From Maniola hyperantus (taxonomy: Eukaryota > Arthropoda > Insecta > Lepidoptera > Nymphalidae): 64,000 bases of DNA. The position numbers were made by a program, and so were the translations under genes. Under the pieces are notes generated by a model. It did not search any database. It saw only the letters and a program-made list of their open reading frames with translations, and had not been told where the DNA came from. This document shows positions 48,516 through 54,500 of this stretch, in pieces. Position 1 is the stretch's first letter. Each line of letters opens with the position of its first letter. The stretch is taken from contig NC_048560.1 in NCBI RefSeq assembly GCF_902806685.2, forward strand, positions 2,706,492 through 2,770,491, in the 5' to 3' direction.

Positions 48516-51500
48516 ATGTTCCCCGATAACTCGAAAACGCCTAGACCGATTTTGAAAATTATTTTTTTGTTTGAAAGGGTATACTTCAAAGTTGGTCCCA
48601 TTTCAATTTGGTGAAGATCTGATGAACATCTTCGAAGATAGATACTGGAACTCCTCAACGGATAAGAGTAAATTGCTCGCGATCAGTGTAATAGCTTAGT
48701 AAACAGTAGACTTTTAACCAGTCATAGCATAATTCCATGGGGCCACTAAAAATTGTGAAATAAAAAATTTTTACAAAAAAAATAAAAACCGACTTCGTTA
48801 CACAAACACTAAAAATTGAAAAATAATTTAATTTATTACCGAATATATTATGTATACAAGAGTTAATATAGTTCCATAATAATATTTTTTGGGGTCGGTG
48901 CCAATGAGGTGCCATTGTGGAGTCCCATAAAAATATGAAGTCTAGACGATTCGCGCAGCTAAAGCTAATTGGCACCGGCACCAAAAAGTATTATTATGGA
49001 ACTATATTAACTCTTGTATACATAATATATTCGGTAATAAATTAAATTATTTTTCAATTTTTAGTGTTTGTGTAACGAAGTCGGTTTTTATTTTTTTTGT
49101 ATAGCAAAAGCAATTTGTGGACGTAACAATATCTCTGGAATCAATTAGGACACCCAATTGGCTCTCTGAAATGGATTCTTGCTTCGAGATGAAATTAAAT
49201 ATATCCCTCCGATAAACGATTTCATTTCCTTGTCCAATATTGATATACCCCGAGCGAAATTGATGGCTTATTATTTATTAAATATTGTATTTTTTTTAAT
49301 GGTTTTTTAGTTAAAATAAACACATTTTACGGGGTTTTATCATGACTTGATAAATCAATTTGATAAACCATGAAATTCGATTATAGTGCAAAATGTCGAA
49401 AAAATATGATTGTAGTACGGAACCCTCGGTGCGCGAGTCTGACTCGCACCCAACTGGTTTTTTTCTTAAAATTGATATTGTTTTATCACGAACTTTTAAG
49501 CATTCTAGGTCAAAGAAAGACGTAAACTGTTATTTTTTTTTTTTTGGATAATATATAGATAGTTGGATATACGAGTACAGTACGCGTCCGAAAGTAATGT
49601 ACATCGGCCTTTAGAAGAATGACATTTCGGCTTTGTAGAGCGTTGTCTTTGTCACTCATACCTATATGACGTTTTGTCGGTCTCAGCGACAGAGACAGTG
49701 CTACACAAATTTGCTATATCTTTGTAAAGCTTGATGTACATTTATTTCGGCCGCGTAGGTATTTTCGGACTCTTGCAGTCCAGCAGATTACGTAGGTATA
49801 TCTTGTGATTTAAAGAGACATTATAAAGAAAATTAATTATATAGGGCGTAACCAGAACGCTGGCAAAAACGAAGACAAGTGATAGTACTGAGGATTACTG
49901 ATATGATACCACAAAAAAAAATGCGAAAATAAAAAAATCCTATAATTTTGTAAAAGTTCACGATATATTGCAAATAAAACATCCGACTGAGCCTAGGTCA
50001 ACAAACGTTGCGTAAGTAGACCACTCGGAGCCAATGCCACGTCGTAGGCGGGGTATTGACGCGAGTTTTGCACGCTAAACGTTGCGGGTTTGAAAAATAC
50101 TAAAATTACTAGAACTACAAAATGTGGCAAATGGTTATTGGTGTTTACATAGGTAGTATAACAATAATGCTAAGTTTTGCTACCGTTCTGGTTACACCCT
50201 GTATTTCTGCTACTTACTTAATACTGTGAGGTTAAGCCTTGTATTCTTGGTGGGTGACCTGATGAAGTCCACTCGGCATCTGTACTGACCGCTGTCTTCA
50301 GGCCTGAAAAAAAAAATTATATTAGACTAGCTTATTTGAATTTGTGTTGTGTAGAAAGCGTGTACCATTTCGTGTACCACTTACCATTAAGAGAAATAAC
50401 GGATAAAAAGATCCATTTCAGACAAAACAAACGTCCAAGTCGGTACCGTTGTTTTCGAAAATAACACAAAGAAATATATGAAAAAACATATGAAATGTCA
50501 ACGGTGTATTATTCTCATGGAGTATCACGTTTCGCGTCCCAGTTCCCATACAAATACGAACAAAAACGCGTATAAGTAAGATTTTGAATGAAGCTTATTA
50601 CTTAGGCTCTGTACACATGAGCGACTTGCTTTTCATCATATTTTTGCATAATTTTATGGAGTTTTGTTTTAATTTTAAATATTTCACGTGTAACTGTAGA
50701 TTCCTAGCGAACAAAAACACTACCTTAGGATTTTTTTACGTTTTTAGGGTTCCGTACCTCAAAAGGAAAAACGGAACCCTTATAGGATCACTTTGATGTC
50801 TGTCTGTCTGTCTGTCCGTCCGTCTGTCTGTCAAGAAACCTACAGGGTACTTCCCGTTGACCTAGAATCATGAAATTTGGCAGGAATGTGGGTCTTATAG
50901 CTGACATTTGGGGAAAAATCTGAAAACCGTGAATTTAGGGTTAGATCACACAAAAAAATTAAATTGTGGTCATGAACTAATAATTAGTATTTTCAACTTT
51001 CGAAGTGAGTGACTATATCAAGTGGGGTATCATATGAAAGGTCTTCACCTGTATATTCTAAAACAGATTTTTATTTATTTTTATGCATCATAGTTTTTGA
51101 ATTATCGTGCAAAATGTCGAAAAAATACGACTGTAGTACGGAACCCTCATTGCGCGAGCCTGACTCGCACTTGGCCGGTTTTTTTTTTACGCCCTAGCGC
51201 TCTCTATACAAATTACAAACATAAGTACCTAGGTACCTAGTTTGATTCTCATTTGAATATCAATCGATCAAGCTCAATAAAATGTAGACACGCTCTAGAA
51301 AAAGTATCTGAGTTTGTGATTTTCCAGATTTTTAGGGTTCCGTACCTCAAAAGGAAAAACGGAACCCTTATAGGATCACTTTGTTGTCTATCTGTCTGTC
51401 TGTCTGTCAGTCAGTTAAGAAACCTACAGGGTACTTCCCGTTGACCTAGAATCATGAAATTTGGCAGGTAGGTGGGTGTTTTAGCTGGCTTTAGGGGTAA

Positions 51501-54500
51501 AATCTGAAAACCGTGAATTTGTGGTTACATTACACAAAAAAAATTAAATTGTGGTCATAAACTAATAATTAGTATTTTCAATTTTCGAAGTAAAATAACT
51601 ATATCAAGTGGGGTATCATATGAAAGGGCTTCACTTGTAAATTCTAAAACAGATTTTTTATATCTAATATTTAATTTATATAAATTTAATATCGGCTTCT
51701 TTTGACCTATGCGCAAACACTTTTTCTTGTTGACTTGATAAACAAAATGTCAAGTTAAAACAATTTATGAATTCTTCATCAAACACAGAATTACCCACGG
51801 ACACGGTGTCTTGTTTGTAAAAAATATATCTGTAAAATGTTTAAAAACTGTGTAAAATGTGTATCTACAAAGATTTGCAAAATAACGAATATCGGCTTCT
51901 TTCGATCTTACGAGTTACGTGCAAACACTTTTTCCTGTTAACTTGACAAACAAAATGTCAAGTTAAAACAACAAGGGCGACTGATCAAACAAATTGACTG
52001 TTTGCGAAATTCGATAACATTGATGTTTCGTCGAGATTTTGTGCACACACCTTAATGGCTTAAATAAAGCGACATCTGGTGGATTTTTGTTTGTCTGTTT
52101 AACTGTACCCTTAACACAGTTTGCAAGTCTACATTTTTTAGGTAACATTTTGCAGTACTGCAAAAACAGCCCAAACTACTGAACGGATCGGGCTGAAATT
52201 TGGCATGCAGATAGCTATTATGACGTAGGCATCCGCTACGAAAGGATTTTTGAAAATTCTACCTCTAAGGGGGTGAAATAGGGGTTTGAAATTTGAGTAG
52301 TCCACGCGGACGAAGCCGCGAGCATAAGCTAGTTAACTTTTAATTTGATAGTTGTCTCACATGTTGTCTATTCTGTGTGATCACACCTTAATGGCGGCTT
52401 ATATAAAATGGCGTCTGTTTATTTATTTAACACGTGCGAGGGAGTGATATCGCTTTAATTTTGAACCGCGGTTATATTTCAAAGGTAATCCAAACCAGTC
52501 CATCTTGACACTATGGTTCAACTTACAAAAATACATTGCGGAAGAGTTCCAAGAGTTTAACACGGGCAGTGGCGTCCACATAACTCGAAGCTAGTTTTTA
52601 CTGAGTGTCATGATGAAAAATGCGGGCTAAGCTATTTCAACTTGTCTAAGCTGTGCTTTTAGACCTGGGCGCGTTTGGAACCCTCGTAGCTTTAGTTTTA
52701 AGTTTGCGTAATAATTATCACCACTATATCTTAGAAATCCAACATCTGACCATCAAAAAGAGTTATTAATTACCTATTTTGAATAGATCATTTGACTTTT
52801 GACTTTTTGACTTTTATGCCTCTATGAATTGCACGCCACTGCGGATGACGGATAGAACTTGGATGATGGAAGTGCAGTGCGTAATCGCCGTAAAGGTGCC
52901 TTTCCACCACTCCTGAAATAAGGGTTGGATCCCTAGGATGTCCATCTACACGGGTGCACGTAAGTGGGCAGAAAAGTGTCCGTGGACTTTCGACTGCGTA
53001 CGAACACAAAATAACATACAGTTCTTTATAATCGTATTTCTCATTGCTGAGGGTCGTGACTCCTTTCCATAAATTCTAAAATAGCAGGAGTTCTTGGGAT
53101 AATACCCCTTCCAGGTTAGCCCGCTATCATCTTAGACTGCATCATCACTTACCACCAGGTGAGATTGCAGTCAAGGGCTAACTTGTATCTGAATAAAAAA
53201 TAAAAAAAAATGCGGTTGGTTCCCAGATCCTTCCGCATATAACTCCACTGAAGAGAACGAGATTTCGACTCAGGTTAATTTACAACGGTGGAAAAGCAGC
53301 CTTAAGTACCTCTAGGGTGAGATCTATAGAGCGAACTCTTAGGGTGAGATCCAGAGAGCGTACTCTGACTTCGCTTAGACTTAAGACAGAGTTAAAGCGA
53401 CACAGAGCTATATCTCTCACATAAATCTGTCTCGTTTTATCTCAAACTTAAGTCTGAGCTAAGTCAAAGTGCGCTTTATTTATAGATTTCACCCTTAGAG
53501 CTTAAGATAGAGTTAAAACGAGACAGAGCTAATATCTCTCACATAAATCCGTCTCGTTTTAACTCAATCTGAGTCTAAGAAAAGTCAAAGTGCGCTCTGT
53601 CTATAGATCTCAACCTAAGGCAGATGTTTACCTTAGTTTAGTTAGTAGTAGTACTGCAGGCGCTGTGGTGCTTCGGAAGGTCGCTCGGGAGCCCAGTGTA
53701 GATAGATCTGACCAGTGTGACGTCACGCCTTCTCTCGTATCAAACCTGGACACAAATGAACAATCTAATCACAAAAAAGGTAGTAATATATGTAGGTATA
53801 GGTAATATTGAATGGGACCAAAAATCGAAAAGTTATATTTTTCAAATATAATCTAAATACATAAAAGGAAAAGGTGACTTGACTGACTGACTGATCTATC
53901 AACGCACAGCTGAAACTACTGGACGGATCGGGCTGAAACTTGGCATACAGATAACTATTATGACGTAGTCATCCGCTAAGAAACGATATTTGAAAATTCA
54001 ACCCCTAAGGGGGTAAAATAGGAGTTTGAAATTTGTGTAGTCCACGCGGATGAAGTCGCGAGCATAAGCTAGTTTGCATATATATTTCTCATACATTATT
54101 TACCCATATAATCACATTCGCACAATATACTATTAAACTATACAAAACTTTCGATAGATGAGATTTAAAGCTGCTGTCAACGGTCGGCGTTTACAAAGAA
54201 CCAATAGACATAGTTAAAAGTTAAGATTAGGAAGTATTGTGATGATAAACTCTTTGATTTTCCGGGATAAAAGCCTATGTCCTTCCCAGGGATGTAAGCT
54301 AACTCTGTACCAAATATTAAAATCGGTTAAAATGTTGGTCGTGAAAAGTTAGCAGACAAACAGATAGACAGACAGACAGACTTTCACATTTATAATATTA
54401 GTATGGAAGTATGGATTATATATCTAATATTGTTGTTGTTGTTAATATGGTTTATTTTTCAAATATAGTTTGCAAATATTTCTCATACATTATTTACCCA

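Noticed and set aside
48365..48658. Frame with a lysine run on the minus strand
   Set aside because: Produced by a poly-T tract in a repeat.
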